64,000 nt of DNA from Typhlomys cinereus. Lineage: Eukaryota; Chordata; Mammalia; Rodentia; Platacanthomyidae. Shown piece by piece: positions 1 to 10,878 of this stretch. A model generated the notes under the pieces. The model worked only from the letters and a program-made list of their open reading frames with translations, was not told the origin of the DNA and did not search any database. The stretch covers positions 248,001-312,000 of the forward strand of contig JALPQD010000513.1 of the NCBI GenBank assembly GCA_023101885.1. Direction: 5' to 3'. The first letter of the stretch is position 1; every line of letters begins with the position of its first letter. The position numbers and the translations under genes are program-made.

Positions 1-645
1 ATGTAAAGGTCAGACAAAGTCAGAACCTGGGAAGTGGCCATGACAGGGACCCCTCTGGATACCAATGATGCTCGTTCCTTCCGGTGAGCAGCTCTGGACC
101 TACACCTCTTAACTGTGGGGAGGTGTGGAGGCTGGGAGTCAGAGTAGGTAGCTCAGAGCTTTAGACCTGTTACTATATGAGCCCAGACCAGGCCCAGAAC
201 AAGTTCCTCAATTTTGGCAAAACTTTTCTCATGCATAGGAGATAAACTCAGCAGCGTGCGTGTATGTGTGTGTGTGGATGAGAGATTAATATCCACCATC
301 TTCCTCAATCATTCTTCACCTTATTTTCTGAGGCAGGGTCTGTTCCTCAACCTGGACTTCATTGATTCAACTAGGCCAACTGGCCAATGAGCTCTAGGGA
401 TCTATCTATCTGTCTCTGCTCACCTCAGTTCTCTCTATAATGTGTTGTGGGTTCTATGTATTTAAGTGCCTGCTCTCTGTTAAAGAGGCTTCATGGAGAA
501 TGAGGTTGGCCTGACTGCTACTGTCCGTGGTCCTGAACGACCACTGTGCACATGCCCCGCTAGTTCTCTGGGCAGCTGGTGTTCTCTCAGCTCTGCTCTG
601 TGAGAGTGCATTTAATCTTAATATGTCTGCTTTCTCTTTCCACCA
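1..645. other. Unique sequence, nothing recognised
   Basis: No gene, RNA or named repeat is recognised. A short TG-rich patch lies near 258-276. The small reading frame across 527-775 has no known domain and runs into SINE sequence, so it is not called as a gene. Confidence 0.5.
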
Positions 646-721
646 TGCAGGCTCCAGAGAGTCAACTCAGGTCATTAGGTTTTTACCCAGGTGCTTTTAC
701 CAGCTGAACCATTGGAGTGAG
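646..721 (-). mobile_element. tRNA-derived SINE remnant, head region
   Basis: Read on the minus strand this has a tRNA-type head: a degenerate A box (TGGTTCAGCTGG) followed by a B-box-like stretch ending in CCTGAGTTGA. The arrangement is that of rodent B2/B4-type SINEs. Only the 5' part is preserved. It abuts another SINE in the opposite orientation. Confidence 0.45.
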
Positions 722-933
722 GTAGGCAAGATAGCTCAGTGCATGGGACATCTGCTTGCAAATCTGGTGGCCTAAATTCAATCCCCAGAAGCCCACGTGG
801 TAGAGGTCAATTCTCTAGCTCTAAAAGTCGTCCTCTGAGCTCCACCTGTGCAATGTGGCATGCGTGTTCTCTCTCTCCTCTCTCCCCCACTCCCCGCCTT
901 TTTCTGCTTATAAGTAACATTAAAAAAAAAATT
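722..933 (+). mobile_element. B2/B3-like tRNA-derived SINE
   Basis: The element starts with a tRNA-like head (A box region GATAGCTCAGTGC, B box region AAATTCAATCC), then a body with CCCACGTGGTAGAGG and GTCCTCTGAGCTCCACCTGTG. It ends in a CT-rich stretch and an A run at 922-930. Head and body follow the order of rodent B2/B3-superfamily elements. It is diverged, so it is an old copy. Confidence 0.6.
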
Positions 934-1731
934 GGAGTTTTCAGATCTTAGCCAGAAAGAGAATCAGAACTGTTCCAGGTCTCAGAGAAGGACAGCAAGT
1001 GACATGTCAGCCCTGACTTGGCTCTGATCTGGTCAGTGGCAGTGGGGTGAGGGCGTGAGAAGTGATGGTGAGGTGGAAAGCCAGAGTGAGGCCCGATAGT
1101 CAGTGCTGACATCATCTCTTTAATCTGCAGTTGCTGCAATCTTATATCTCCTATGAAGTATAAAAGAGTACCTTTGACAGTTACACAGACTCTCAAAAAT
1201 GACAGCAATCAGTTGACGGCATCTCCAAAGGAAGTTGACATGTGAGGCGCCTCTCTCCCCATTCTGTGCTCTTCCTTTGTCGGTCTCTCTGACCTCCCTT
1301 TTTCTGTGCTCAGGTAGTCTCTCTCCCGCCTTTCCTTTCTTCTCTTCCTTCCCTCCCTTTCCTCAATCTGCTTTTTCCTTGTGAGAAAAACACTATGTCA
1401 TTTTCTTTAAAAATTAATTCTATGCTACAAAATCTATCTAAAATATTCCAAAGGGGGAAAAGTTTCCCTTCAGCAGCAGCTTGCATCAGAACTGTCTCTG
1501 CCAGCATAATCGAGTTAATGAGCACCCCTTTAGAATTTAATGCAAAGTAAGTTTCACACTGGTGGGAGCTTCAAAGATGGGTGAATAGATAACTAAATAC
1601 CATGGTTCCCTTTGGCGACCAAGGTAAACTTTGATACTGATTGGACAATAATAGTCAAGGAAAACTGAGATGAAGAACGAACGACCATATTTGACACTAG
1701 TGCTCTTTGGGGTAGTGAGTAGAAAGGTAAT
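934..1731. other. Nothing recognised
   Basis: No gene or named repeat is recognised. A pyrimidine-rich patch lies at about 1305-1375. The 157-codon minus-strand frame across 1537-2010 reads through the purine tract and gives a low-complexity Ser/Leu/Phe run, so it is not treated as a gene. Confidence 0.45.
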
Positions 1732-1851
1732 GAAAGAAGAAAGGAGGAGGAGGAGGAGGAGGAAGAAGAAGAAAAAGTGGAGGAGAAGAGGAGTACAGAA
1801 AGGAGAAAGAGAAACTGGAATGGGAGGAAGGGAAGAGAAAGGGAGGAGGGA
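1732..1851. repeat. Purine-rich low-complexity tract (GGA/GAA)
   Basis: Almost pure purine from 1732 to about 1787, with six consecutive GGA-type units followed by GAA units, then a looser purine-rich continuation to about 1851. Reading frames here are artefacts of the tract. Confidence 0.85.
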
Positions 1852-2389
1852 TTTTGAATATGAATTCAGCTGTGGAAGCTTTCCTTGTGGTCTGTGAAGT
1901 TTGGTGCATGCTGAGCTGGGGAGGTTAGAAGGCAGGAAAAACCCCCCAATTCTCAAGAATCTGGACGTAAGAAAAGATAACGGAGTAGCCACCATTAGAT
2001 TTGGGGCCAACTGCTACCTGTCACCTCCCAAAGCCAGAGCCATAGGTCAGAGTGCAGCCAGCACAGCAGATAGGTAGCTGCCAGGAGGGCAGAGCAGCCC
2101 TGTTAGCTTGAGGACTGAAGATACTTTCTACCCAATATCGTTTACACACCTTCAGCCCGGAGTCTTCGTTACAGGTCATCTGAATGATTGCAGTAGCTTC
2201 CTGCCTGTTCCCACCTAGGCCAGAAGGGTTCTACCTGTTACCCCAACATGAGAATGCTCTTCCCCGCTGAGCCCTTCAAACGGACCAGAGCCTCAACATA
2301 GCATAGAGCTATAGGATACCAACTCATAATATGGAGTGAGCGCATAGCTCGTCATGACTTCCCCTGGGAACCCCCCACCCCCACTGGCA
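1852..2389. other. Nothing recognised
   Basis: Mixed-composition unique sequence. No repeat family, exon or RNA gene is recognised. Confidence 0.45.
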
Positions 2390-2795
2390 AGCCACGTGCT
2401 CCATCCCCCTGTCCTGCCTCACTACACGCTCTACTGCTGACCAACCTGCCATCTAATTGCCATTTGTCCCATGCTTGTCATTTCTTTGGGCTAATCATCC
2501 TTTCAACTATCCGAAGACCTTCAGGATTTGCCCCTGTTCTTCCTGACCTCTGCCTCCTTAGAGACTTGGCCAGTGGCTCCCTCTAGCCACGCATTAAGTA
2601 TTCTGCATAAAACTGCATATCAGGGCCAAGATGTTTATTAGTCACCTCACCTGCCTGCCTTGACTGTAGGCTCCCAGAGGGCAGGCACTGAATCTTGGCT
2701 CTTGTGGTGCCCAAGCTCCTAACATGGTGCCTGGCATATGCCAGGCACTCAGCAAATATTTGTCGAGTACATAAACGAACAAGATCTCCAAGTAG
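2390..2795 (+). mobile_element. L2 LINE 3' end
   Basis: The 3' signature of L2 is visible in order: GACTGTAGGCTCCCAGAGGG, then GGCAGGCACTGAATCTTG, then GGTGCCTGGCATATGCC and CACTCAGCAAATATTTGT near 2660-2765. The upstream part is a weaker match. It is an ancient, non-autonomous remnant with no coding capacity. Confidence 0.65.
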
Positions 2796-3040
2796 AAATT
2801 AATTATAGGCAAAGTCGAAAGTGAAAAGGGAATACATTGATTCCCAGACGCTGCATTCATTTAAGTCTTTCTTCAAATAGAATTTTCTCCTAATTTTAAT
2901 ATACAACCGGAGAGTTAATGTCACCAACATTGGTGAAATGCGATGCTTTCAACAGAAGAAAAAGAGCGCATGTGTACAAATAGCAAAGATGAGGGAAGCA
3001 TGAATGGAGTTTGGATAAGGTGCTTTGGGAGAATGGGAAC

Positions 3041-3174
3041 GAGACAAGGGAAGAGGTGGAGGCAGAGCAGAGGGAGAGAAGGGAAGGGGGAGGGGGAGAA
3101 ATGGCGGGGAGAGAAAGAGAGAGGGAAAGGGAGAGGAAGAGGGAGAGGCAGAGGGAGGTGGGGAGGGGAAGCAG
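3041..3174. repeat. Purine-rich low-complexity tract (GGGAGA)
   Basis: A stretch of mostly A and G with irregular GGAGA and GGGAAG units. Frames through it yield Arg/Glu/Gly-rich artefacts. Confidence 0.75.
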
Positions 3175-4068
3175 GCATCTGGCAGCAGTCAGGCATTCCC
3201 TGCCCTATGCCTGGGCCTCTCTTGCATCAGGCCGGGAGGCTGTGGTGCTGCAGTGCCCTGCTGTGGGGGGCACCTGACCTCCTGCTCCTCGGTCTGCCTC
3301 CCTGGTCTCTCCCAGGGCCTTTCTGGTTTCCCACACTGTGGTCTGGTCTTTCTTTTCTGATATCATGCTGCTCTCTCCGTGCTCATTTTTCTGTGATCCC
3401 CAAGGCTTTAGCACTGTGGGCTGAGATCCCATGGACTCCCCAACACAAGTGTACTAAGTCAGGGGATAGAGGGAGCTTAGAGGAAGGAGAAGAGGATGAC
3501 TCTAAATGAGTGCATGAGATACAAATGTAAGCATCATATACCCAACCCCAGCTGCTGGGGAGGGCAAGCTGCTTAAAAGGCCCCCCTAAGAGGACACCGT
3601 AATGCCTTGGTAGATGCCCACCTGAAGGCACCAGGAGAAATGGCAAGCCAGCAGACAGAGCTGCAGAAGACCCCATGAGGACACGTCGGTCTATATGCGA
3701 CTCACAGGAACAACCAAAAGCCAGAGATGGAGGGCTAATTGGCTGGATAGTAGACCAGGGAGGCCTGAGGCTGTCCCAACAGGCACACAGACAAAATTCC
3801 AGTTCCCTTCAAGTCCTCTGCCCTTGAGGCTGGCATCTGAATGCCTGCTGGGGGAGGGAGATGGACACGGGTTTCAGTGCTGGAGACTTGAGTTTGGGGA
3901 CGTCATGGCTTGGGTGCTTTGGAAGCCAGTGGGAGACTGTTGCAGAATCGTTTGAGAACAAGAGAGTGTCTAGCCAATGACAGGAGGCTGGGAGCACAGA
4001 ACCCTGGCCCTGGGTGAGTCTGGCCAGGGAGGTGGGCGGGACTGAAGACAAAATCCAGAGGCGTGACT
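3175..4068. other. Nothing recognised
   Basis: No repeat family or gene is recognised. Several overlapping 75-190-codon frames cross here on both strands without any domain I know. Confidence 0.4.
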
Positions 4069-4430
4069 CTTATGGTTTGAAATGTGTCTCCAACAGGCTC
4101 ATATGTTTGGGAAGGTCATGACACCTTTGGGAGGTGGAGCCTTGCTGGAAGAAGGCAGTCACAGGGGTTGGGTCTTAAGGTGGATCAATCCTACTCTACT
4201 TCCTGGAAAGGTCTGCTGTTGCAAATGACAGTCTTGTAGCTCTCAGCCTTCATGAAGGACACTACTTAGACCTTCTCTAGCTTCTGCCACCAGCCACATC
4301 TTTTCTGCTGTGAAGGACTGTATCTTCCCTCTGGAACTGTAAGCTAAATAAATCTCCCTTTCTCCTTTAAGTTGTTTGAGCCCCAGTGAGAAGCAATGGA
4401 GAAGAGTAGCTAGCAGTGACTGAAGCACTC
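4069..4430 (+). mobile_element. Solo LTR, ERVL-MaLR type
   Basis: The 5' part reads TTATGGTTTGAAATGTGTC followed by GGCTCATATGTTTGGGAAGG and TTGGGAGGTGGAGCC. The 3' part has GGAACTGTAAGCTAAATAAA with a polyadenylation-type AATAAA, then CCTTTAAGTTG. This is the layout of MaLR LTRs (THE1, MST, MLT1 and rodent relatives). It contains no internal genes. A related copy lies at 40584-40973. Confidence 0.6.
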
Positions 4431-4450
4431 TACTGTCCTGCTGAGTGACT

Positions 4451-4580
4451 GGTTGATTGATTGATTGGTTGGTTGGTTGATCTGGAGTCAGTGTCTTGCT
4501 ATACAGCCAGGCTGGCCATCTTCCTACCTTAACTTTCCAAATACTGGGATTCCTGTCACATCAATGGTTGTGGTTTGCTT
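4451..4580 (-). mobile_element. B1-type (7SL-derived) SINE
   Basis: A tetranucleotide tail (TTGA then TTGG units, 4451-4478) precedes GTGTCTTGCTATACAGCCAG, GCTGGCC and AATACTGGGATTCCTG. This is the order expected for a B1 read on its complementary strand. The 5' end of the element is worn. Confidence 0.6.
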
Positions 4581-4789
4581 TTTAAAAAAACTGTTCGGAT
4601 TAGGTGTGTCCATTTGTGACCTAGCACTGCTGGAGGGAGGAGTTTTCCCCCTCATGTGCTGCAGCCTGATGTCCCGCAGCATGTAGGCACATCCAGGACT
4701 GTGATCTGAAGACAGGACCCCAGATCTGGGAGTCTGTGAAGGCAGCGGGGTCTCCACGTGTCCTTTGAACCGCCATCAACATCTCTGGG

Positions 4790-4990
4790 AACTTAACACA
4801 AATGGCGGCGCATTTACCTATGATCAGGCTGGTGACCGGAGTGACAGGTCGCTTTGCTCCGGAGCGACACTGCAGTAACAGCACGCGCCCTCACCCGCTG
4901 ATCTGAAGCGCTGATTGCCAGCCATCGACGTCTTTGATGAATAAAAAATGGGAAGGCGAATTAATTATTACTTATGAAATGCAGATTGTT
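4790..4990. other. Candidate conserved noncoding element
   Basis: Non-repetitive block in which CpGs are unusually frequent for this window (for example GGTCGCTTTGCTCCGGAGCG, with an imperfect dyad), next to an AT-rich half containing GAATTAATTATTAC, a homeodomain-type cluster. No reading frame or repeat explains it. Function as an enhancer is inference; alignment to other mammals is needed. Confidence 0.35.
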
Positions 4991-6127
4991 TGTTAGACAA
5001 AAATCCATCACATCTTGGGGTCCATCAGGAAAAGTGTAAGATAAACCCTTGGCAATTAAGAAGGCTGAGAGTCTCGCGGAGCTGGAGAGATCTCCGAAGT
5101 CCAATTCCACATGGCGGGCAACAGCCTGTCTCCCTGTCCCATCTCACCGGTTATGTTCCTGACTCTTTGTGTCTCACTTAACTTTGCTCATGCAGAACTT
5201 TCTCCCTCCATCCTGTCTCTGGCCCCGATGATCCCACGCTCTCCCTCTCTTGGGTCTTCGTCTCCTTTCTCACTCCGCCTCCAGCATCTCTCTGGTGGCT
5301 CTGGATGTGCTGGCTTTTCTGACGTCATGTCATTCTTCTTTTGCTTGGTCACTTTTTTTTCTCCCCCATCTCTCCCTCCTTCCCTGGATAGCCTGAGACT
5401 CTTAGGATGCTTTCTGTTTCTCTTAGATTCTCGGCCTTCTATATTTTTATTTTTAAGATCATCTTGCTGATTTTACATTAACCCTTTGCCATTGAGATTT
5501 GTGGCGTCGGAGACCTTCTGGCACTTACCCGTCTCTCCGGGTCCTTGTTACACCAGAAGGACACTTCAGGGGGCAGAAGCTGCTGGCTCACATCCAGGTC
5601 CTCAGGGCCTTGGTCGAGGGTCTCCGCCCTCTTCGTTTCTCTGTGTCTCTGTGTCTCTCTCTCTCCCTCCTTTCTTCATCACTCCTTCCTAGCTTTCTCT
5701 CTGACCCATCTCTCCATCTCCCTGCTCTGTCTGCAGAATGAGCTGGGGCTGAAGGGAGTCTTGGGCCAGCACACCCCCAGACCTTGCTTGCATGGACTCC
5801 TCTTGGGCCTTTCTCTAGAATCCTCCCACAGGAGCCACAAAGATTTGCTAGCCATCCAGTCTTCAGGCAGGAAAGACCCCCTTGTTCCGGTCCCTTCCCT
5901 TCACCACCAGCTGAATCAAGGAGTGGGACCTGCTTTTTTATCCTGCCTGTGACTGGAGTGGAGAGGAATGAAGTGAGTTGTCTCTGGACCAGCTTTGGCT
6001 AGGCAACCTGCAAGTGCCCTGGCTATGGAGAGAGGGTAAGAGGACCTGTGGGATCTGAGGATGCGAATCATCAAGTGTTAAAGCATTTGGGGTCCTATAA
6101 AGAGGGCTAAAAGTCTCAATTCAGCCA
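4991..6127. other. Nothing recognised
   Basis: Unique sequence. Around 5180-5460 and 5635-5740 it is pyrimidine-rich. Frames of 119-135 codons occur but are Ser/Leu/Pro-rich composition products without recognisable domains. Confidence 0.4.
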
Positions 6128-6200
6128 CTGTTCTTAAACCTCTGGCTTCCCACCTATAAAACGGGAGCCACAGCCTTTATGTCGTAGTGCGGTGAGTGAA
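6128..6200 (+). mobile_element. MIR SINE fragment
   Basis: Carries the MIR central pattern: TTAAACCTCTGGCTTCCC, then CCTATAAAACGGGAGCC, equivalent to the conserved CTCTGTGCCTCAGTTTCC and TGTAAAATGGGG order. Ends are lost. Confidence 0.4.
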
Positions 6201-7181
6201 TGCAAGGTGGTCATCTGGGAAGGTACCACACCTGGACCATGGTCAGTGTTCAGCCCCCCCTGTAGCCGTGAGCCACGGAAGGCAGAGGGTACTCGCAGGA
6301 GCCCTTCTGGGGGAGGAAGCAGACCAGGTGCTGGTACACACGGCGCCACGCACCTTTGAAGCCCATGGCATCCAGGGGAGAGTTCTGGGGGGGGCAGAAC
6401 CTTCGCTTGGCCACTGGATAGCATTTCTGTCCTTGGGCAGATGTCTGCCAACCATTATAGCATAGGGCACTCTTCCAGAAGAGACCAGGGGCAGCTGTGC
6501 CCGGTCTCCCTCCTTCTTTACCCATCTTGAACACCCTTCCTGCACAGACAAAAATGTGTTTCCTGGCATCCCACCCCAAAGCGCCTTGCTTTCACACGCA
6601 AGCCTGTTGGCTCCAGAAAGCGCTCGGCAGCCCCGGGGAAGCGCTTCAGGCTGCCGGTCGTCCAGGCGGCCCCTCAGAGCATGCCTTCTGGGCTGCGTCT
6701 TCAGGATCCACACCTCCACACCTCAGCAATCTGCAGGATGGCAAAGAAGACAGGAAATCTGCCGCACGGAGCCAAACACTCACTCGAAAGTATCTCTGAG
6801 GCCCTTTCCAATTCCCTGGAAATTGACAAGTATTTCTAAGATTCAGCTTTCTTGACCAAGGCCAGGCTGGTCCTTGCCTGCCTCTCCCTTCCTGACAGCT
6901 CCACACCACCGTCCCGGAAGCCAGCCCAGGGGAGGCTCTTCGCTACCCCCCCCCGCCCCCAAGGGGGCCCTGCTCTGCCTCCTTGCTGTGGTTCTGGGAC
7001 CTTGGCACCTAGAGATGCTGGCGGAGCAGGAGGGAGGTGCGATTCTCTTCCTGGTCGGCTCCAGATGACTCACAACCTGCCTTTGAGTTTCTCTCCCCAT
7101 CCTTACATAATCCTGACTCCAGGATTAAAAATACTCTGCTGAGTACCCCATCCATCTGTCATTTTCCCCTCTCTGCATCGC

Positions 7182-7184
<3 letters not shown>
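6201..7184. other. Unique GC-rich sequence, nothing recognised
   Basis: No family is recognised. There is a C-run at about 6945-6960. The sequence near 6765-6845 is AT-richer than its surroundings and could be a conserved block, but no specific motif supports that. Confidence 0.4.

Positions 7185-7238
<54 letters not shown>
7185..7238. repeat. (AT)27 microsatellite
   Basis: Fifty-four uninterrupted bases of alternating A and T. It is self-complementary and can extrude as a cruciform. Tyr/Ile-alternating peptides in frames across it are artefacts. Confidence 0.97.
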
Positions 7239-7240
<2 letters not shown>

Positions 7241-7707
7241 TTTTTTTAAAAGAGCACTTCCATCACTCGTGTTGTTCGAGATGATTTCCGAGTCAGCTCT
7301 GGCTTCCTCCCGAACAGCAGTCCTGGGGGAGTGAGATTTCCCCGGACCTCGAGGATTGTAGTCTGTTTTGTGTCTTTCTTGCGGCGTAGGTTTACCTTGG
7401 AGGATCAATCCTGGGAACCACCCAGCAGGTTCTCGGAGCAGCCTGGACTGGCATCTACCCCCACGATGTCTTCATTGGCCTAGGAACGAGAGGAGGGGAG
7501 AAGCAAACCAGACCCTCTTGGCCGAATCTGGGGTGGAGTCTTGCTTCCTGAGCTGCCCCACCTTGCGTGAGCCCACCACGTGGTCTCTGGGTACAGTTCT
7601 TTGACCCAGAGGGGGGAGGGGGACAGGTGTGTATCCCTGCCCTTGTCCTTGGGATACAACCCAAGTGCCGTGGAGAGCTGGAAGGGATGATCATCTGTGT
7701 TCCAAGC

Positions 7708-7775
7708 CTTATTCATTCATTCATTCATTCATTCACTAGTTCACTCAGTGCATACTGATTGGGAATTTGTCATGC
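7708..7775 (-). repeat. (ATTC)n run with L2-like 3' tail
   Basis: Six ATTC-type units are followed by CTAGTTCACTCAGTGCATACTGA and ATGCACTAGGT. The layout mirrors the 3' end of L2 in the reverse direction (tandem TGAA tail, then the 'last increase in age' CACCTACTATGTGCC-type block). Confidence 0.45.
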
Positions 7776-8374
7776 ACTAGGTGGGGGGGGGCGGTCAGAA
7801 TGAACACCACCTCTGGGTTGCTGAGAGAGAGGGGAGACAGCTCACGTACACTAGAGGATGGAAAGTCACAGGGCCCAGGGCTGAGTCAGGCTCTAACAGA
7901 TGCCAGGCCTCAGAGCTGCTGAGAACATCTCTGTACATTCTTCTCTGTGAAGGGCGCCGTGTTTAAAAGCACCCTGGGCAGAGCGTGAGGGTGAGGACAG
8001 GGTGGATCAAGGCCCGAGGGAGCTCCCTGGAGAAAGGAGCCTGTGCAGGCCACGCCCCCCCCCCCGACTCTAGTTGTCCTGTCCACCAGGCAGATACCAG
8101 AGGAGGATTCCACCCAGAGCTCAGGCTAAGAGCTGGGGTGTGTAGCCCCCATAGTACAATGCTTGCTTAGCCTCCCTGACTCCAGGACCACTCCCACAAA
8201 AGAAGAAAAAAAGGAAACTTCTGGAGCACTTGTACATGCCCCTCTGATTCCAGAATCTCACTGAGATTCCTCCCTGAGCCTTCCAGGCTCCGCCCACAGC
8301 CCAGCAGGACAGAGATACTGTCCAGTAAAGCCGCGTCCTTCCAGCCCCTCCTGGCAGTGCTCCCACGATTTCCT
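7776..8374. other. Nothing recognised
   Basis: Contains only short G and C homopolymer runs (7782-7791 and 8057-8065). No repeat family or gene is recognised. Confidence 0.4.
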
Positions 8375-8425
8375 CCCTCACGCCTCAATTCTCTCGTCTG
8401 TAAAATGAGGCCAGTGAGAGTGTCC
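8375..8425 (+). mobile_element. MIR fragment (weak)
   Basis: CCTCAATTCTCTCGTCTGTAAAATGAGGCC matches the most conserved MIR segment. Only about 50 bases are visible, so this could be chance. Confidence 0.35.
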
Positions 8426-8850
8426 ACTGAAGAGGCTCTTCAAAAGGCACTTAGAGCAGACAGCAACCGCTCCTCACTGGGTAGCAGGGTCTGCTCACCG
8501 TGGTGGGAGGTGGTCCTCAGCGTCTGTGGAAACAGTTTGCTGAGTTCTGGTTCCCACCCACTGGCTGCCCACTCCATCAAGATTCTTCGTGAGAGGCCCC
8601 TCCGCCTCTCCGACCACCAGTTGCTGATTGCCTGGCCCCCAGGGGTGCGGGCCTGCGCGTGAGTGTGCAGCAGTGTTTCTCAGAGATCTGCCTTCTGAGG
8701 GTCCCGTCTGTCTCCTGCTGGTTACGAGGCAGGCTCAGCCCCTGCCCTCCTCCCCCGCACTCCCCGCTCACTCAGGTGGAATCCTGAGCCGGTAATTGTC
8801 TCCTTGCTGGCAAGCCCAAGGCGAGCTGTGTTTTCTTCACTTCTTGCTCT

Positions 8851-8960
8851 TGTTGTTTTTGAGATGGGGGGGGTCTCGCTATGCAGTCCAAGCTGGCCTT
8901 GAGCTCACTGTGTAGCCCAGGGTGACCTTGAGCTCGCGTTACTCTTACCTGCACTAGGTA
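8851..8960 (-). mobile_element. B1-type SINE
   Basis: T-rich start, then GAGATGG, a G run and GTCTCGCTATGCAGTCCAAG, CTGGCCTTGAGCTCACTGTG, TAGCCCAGGGTGACCTTGAG. These are two successive 7SL-like blocks in B1 order on the minus strand. Confidence 0.7.
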
Positions 8961-9042
8961 ATGTCTTTCCCACACTTCTAATGCAGACCACTGGGCTCCA
9001 TGGGCGCCTCTCCTACATCACAGCGGTTATGGAGAGCCCTCC

Positions 9043-9045
<3 letters not shown>

Positions 9046-9097
<52 letters not shown>

Positions 9098-9152
9098 GGG
9101 TCATGTTTGTGAGAGGGAAGTGCATGGGTATGTGTGAGAAAAGGGTGCATGC

Positions 9153-9184
<32 letters not shown>

Positions 9185-9595
9185 GCATGAGAGAGAGAGA
9201 GAGAAAGGCATGTGTTTGTGAGGGGGATGCATGTGTGTATGTATGAGAGAGGCATGTGTTTGTGAGAGGTGCATGTGTGTATGTGTGTGTGTGTGAGAGA
9301 AAGAGAAGCATGTGTTTATGAGAGGGATGCATGTGTGTATGTATGTGAGAGAGGTGCATGTGTGTACATTTATGTACGTATGTGTGTGAGAGAGATGCAT
9401 GCATGTGTGAGAGGGGGTGCATGTGCAGATGAATGTATATGTGTAAGTATGTGAGAGAGACAGAAATGTATGTGTACATGTATGTGTGAGAGGTGTTGCA
9501 TGTGTATGTATACATATGCATATGTGTGAGAGGTCTATATGTGTATGTATCTGTGTGTGTATGCATATGAGAGAGGGAGAAAGAGGGAGGGCAGG
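9046..9595. repeat. (GT)n microsatellite expanding into a TG/ATG/GAGA minisatellite
   Basis: A pure (GT) run at 9046-9094 is followed by about 500 bases of irregular units mixing GTGTGT, GAGAGA and GATGCATGTGTGTATG. The block TGCATGTGTGTATGTATG recurs with variations. Frames of up to 200 codons on the minus strand are His-Thr and Leu-Ser repeats and are not genes. Confidence 0.9.
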
Positions 9596-10789
9596 AGTAT
9601 AGGGAAGAGAGAACATGCCCGTTGCATGGTGAGGAAAGCGAATGCTAGGGGAAGCAGCTTCTTTGGCTTCGGAAGTAGGTGGAGGTCTCCTTCCTGCCAC
9701 CACCCCTATCTCCTGTCCCAGATGAGTCCACCTGAAAGGCCGGCAGGTACTTCCCCCAGCTCCAAGGCCTGGTTCTGGAAGGCGCTTCTAATGCTGTGTC
9801 CCCCAGGCAGGAAGGCACTGGGTGAATGGCAGGTTTGGGGAGAATCCCCAAGCACTGAGACTGTTGCTGGGTCATTGAGTGACCTGAGCTTGTGCCAGCT
9901 GTCCGCGCAGGACGGCCTGGGCTCTGTGGAGAGGTCTGGCAGGAAGAGCAGAAGGGGAGGAAAATTGCCTTTTTGATGCCCCATCTGCAAGTGCCTGCAG
10001 GCTGTTATGTAATCAATAAAATATCACTGCCTGGGCGTGGGAGCCGGCCTGCAGCCCTGGGGGGGCCCGTTCCAGTGCCGGGGACTGCGCCGTGATTGTT
10101 ACGCTGCTGGATGGGATGGGACAGCTTTCAGGAGGCTTGGCATGAAAGGCCTGGAAGGCGGGGAAGGCGGCCAACTCACCGCTTCCCCAGCATGGGCTGC
10201 CTCGCCTTCTGCCTCCCTCCTCCCTCCCTCTCGGTCCTCCCTGCCACCAAGTCACAAAAGGCCTGTTTGAAGCTCAGCCTCGTGGATGCCATTTGTCCTG
10301 TGGTGGGGCTGTCACAGATGACGGTCCAACGTGCTCCCTGACACACACCCACAAGGCCGCTGTTGCCTGAGCACGCAGGTGCGCGCACGCACGTCGCCCT
10401 CCGCACACGCAGCCCACGCTGTCACACAGGAGGCCGCCCGTCTCCTCAACTTCTGAAATTCACAGCTCCTCTGCACACGCCCCACCCCCACTCCCTCCCC
10501 GCTCCCCTGTTGGTGATGAGAGCACTTGGCAGCGGCATCTCTTTGTCTCTGACTTTTCCTCTGCCAGCCTCTGGCTGGCTCTCTACTCCCTGTTGCTTGC
10601 AGCATCTGGACCCAGGCACGGGAGGCACAGGGGTGGCCCTGCATGCCATCTCCCCGGCAGACATGTGACCTAGGTGGTAACGTTTCATCCAGTGGCTGGG
10701 TGGAGCAGTCTCACGGCACAAACTTGGGCCAACCTCTCCTGGTTTCCTAAGCAACTCTGCATTTGTGAACAAGTTAGGTACATAAGACG
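9596..10789. other. Unique sequence; weak conserved-element candidate near 9985-10110
   Basis: No gene or named repeat. At 9985-10110 the sequence TTATGTAATCAATAAAATATC sits beside a GC-rich, CpG-containing half, a composition often seen in regulatory elements. A CA and CGCA-rich patch lies at about 10340-10415. Frames of up to 110 codons lack domains. Confidence 0.3.
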
Positions 10790-10878
10790 CTGGGCTGGGG
10801 TGTCACTCGGTGCTGGAGAGCTTCCTCTGTATGCTTGAAGACCAGGGTTCCATTTTTAGTACAAAAAAGAGTGATGGG
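10790..10878 (+). mobile_element. ID-like SINE fragment
   Basis: GCTGGGGTGTCACTCGGTGC and GTATGCTTGAAGACCAGG, TTCCATTTTTAGTAC follow the ID-element order (A box, anticodon-like region, B box, CCAGTAC-type end), then an A-rich stretch. It is diverged. Confidence 0.45.

Noticed and set aside
646..933. tRNA genes at the A/B-box motifs of SINE heads
   Set aside because: The tRNA-like heads do not fold into a complete cloverleaf by eye and continue into SINE bodies; the same applies to all other SINE copies.
2943..3509. 188-codon plus-strand frame
   Set aside because: Its first half is the translation of a purine-rich tract and the second half has no recognisable domain.
4069..4430. Possible intact endogenous retrovirus
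   Set aside because: Only LTR-type sequence is seen here and at the other MaLR sites; no gag, pol or env-like frames lie between LTR pairs.
9013..9703. Open frames of up to 200 codons on the minus strand, rich in His and Thr
   Set aside because: They are the translation of the TG/CA minisatellite. Every frame of a CA repeat is open, and no non-repeat domain is attached.
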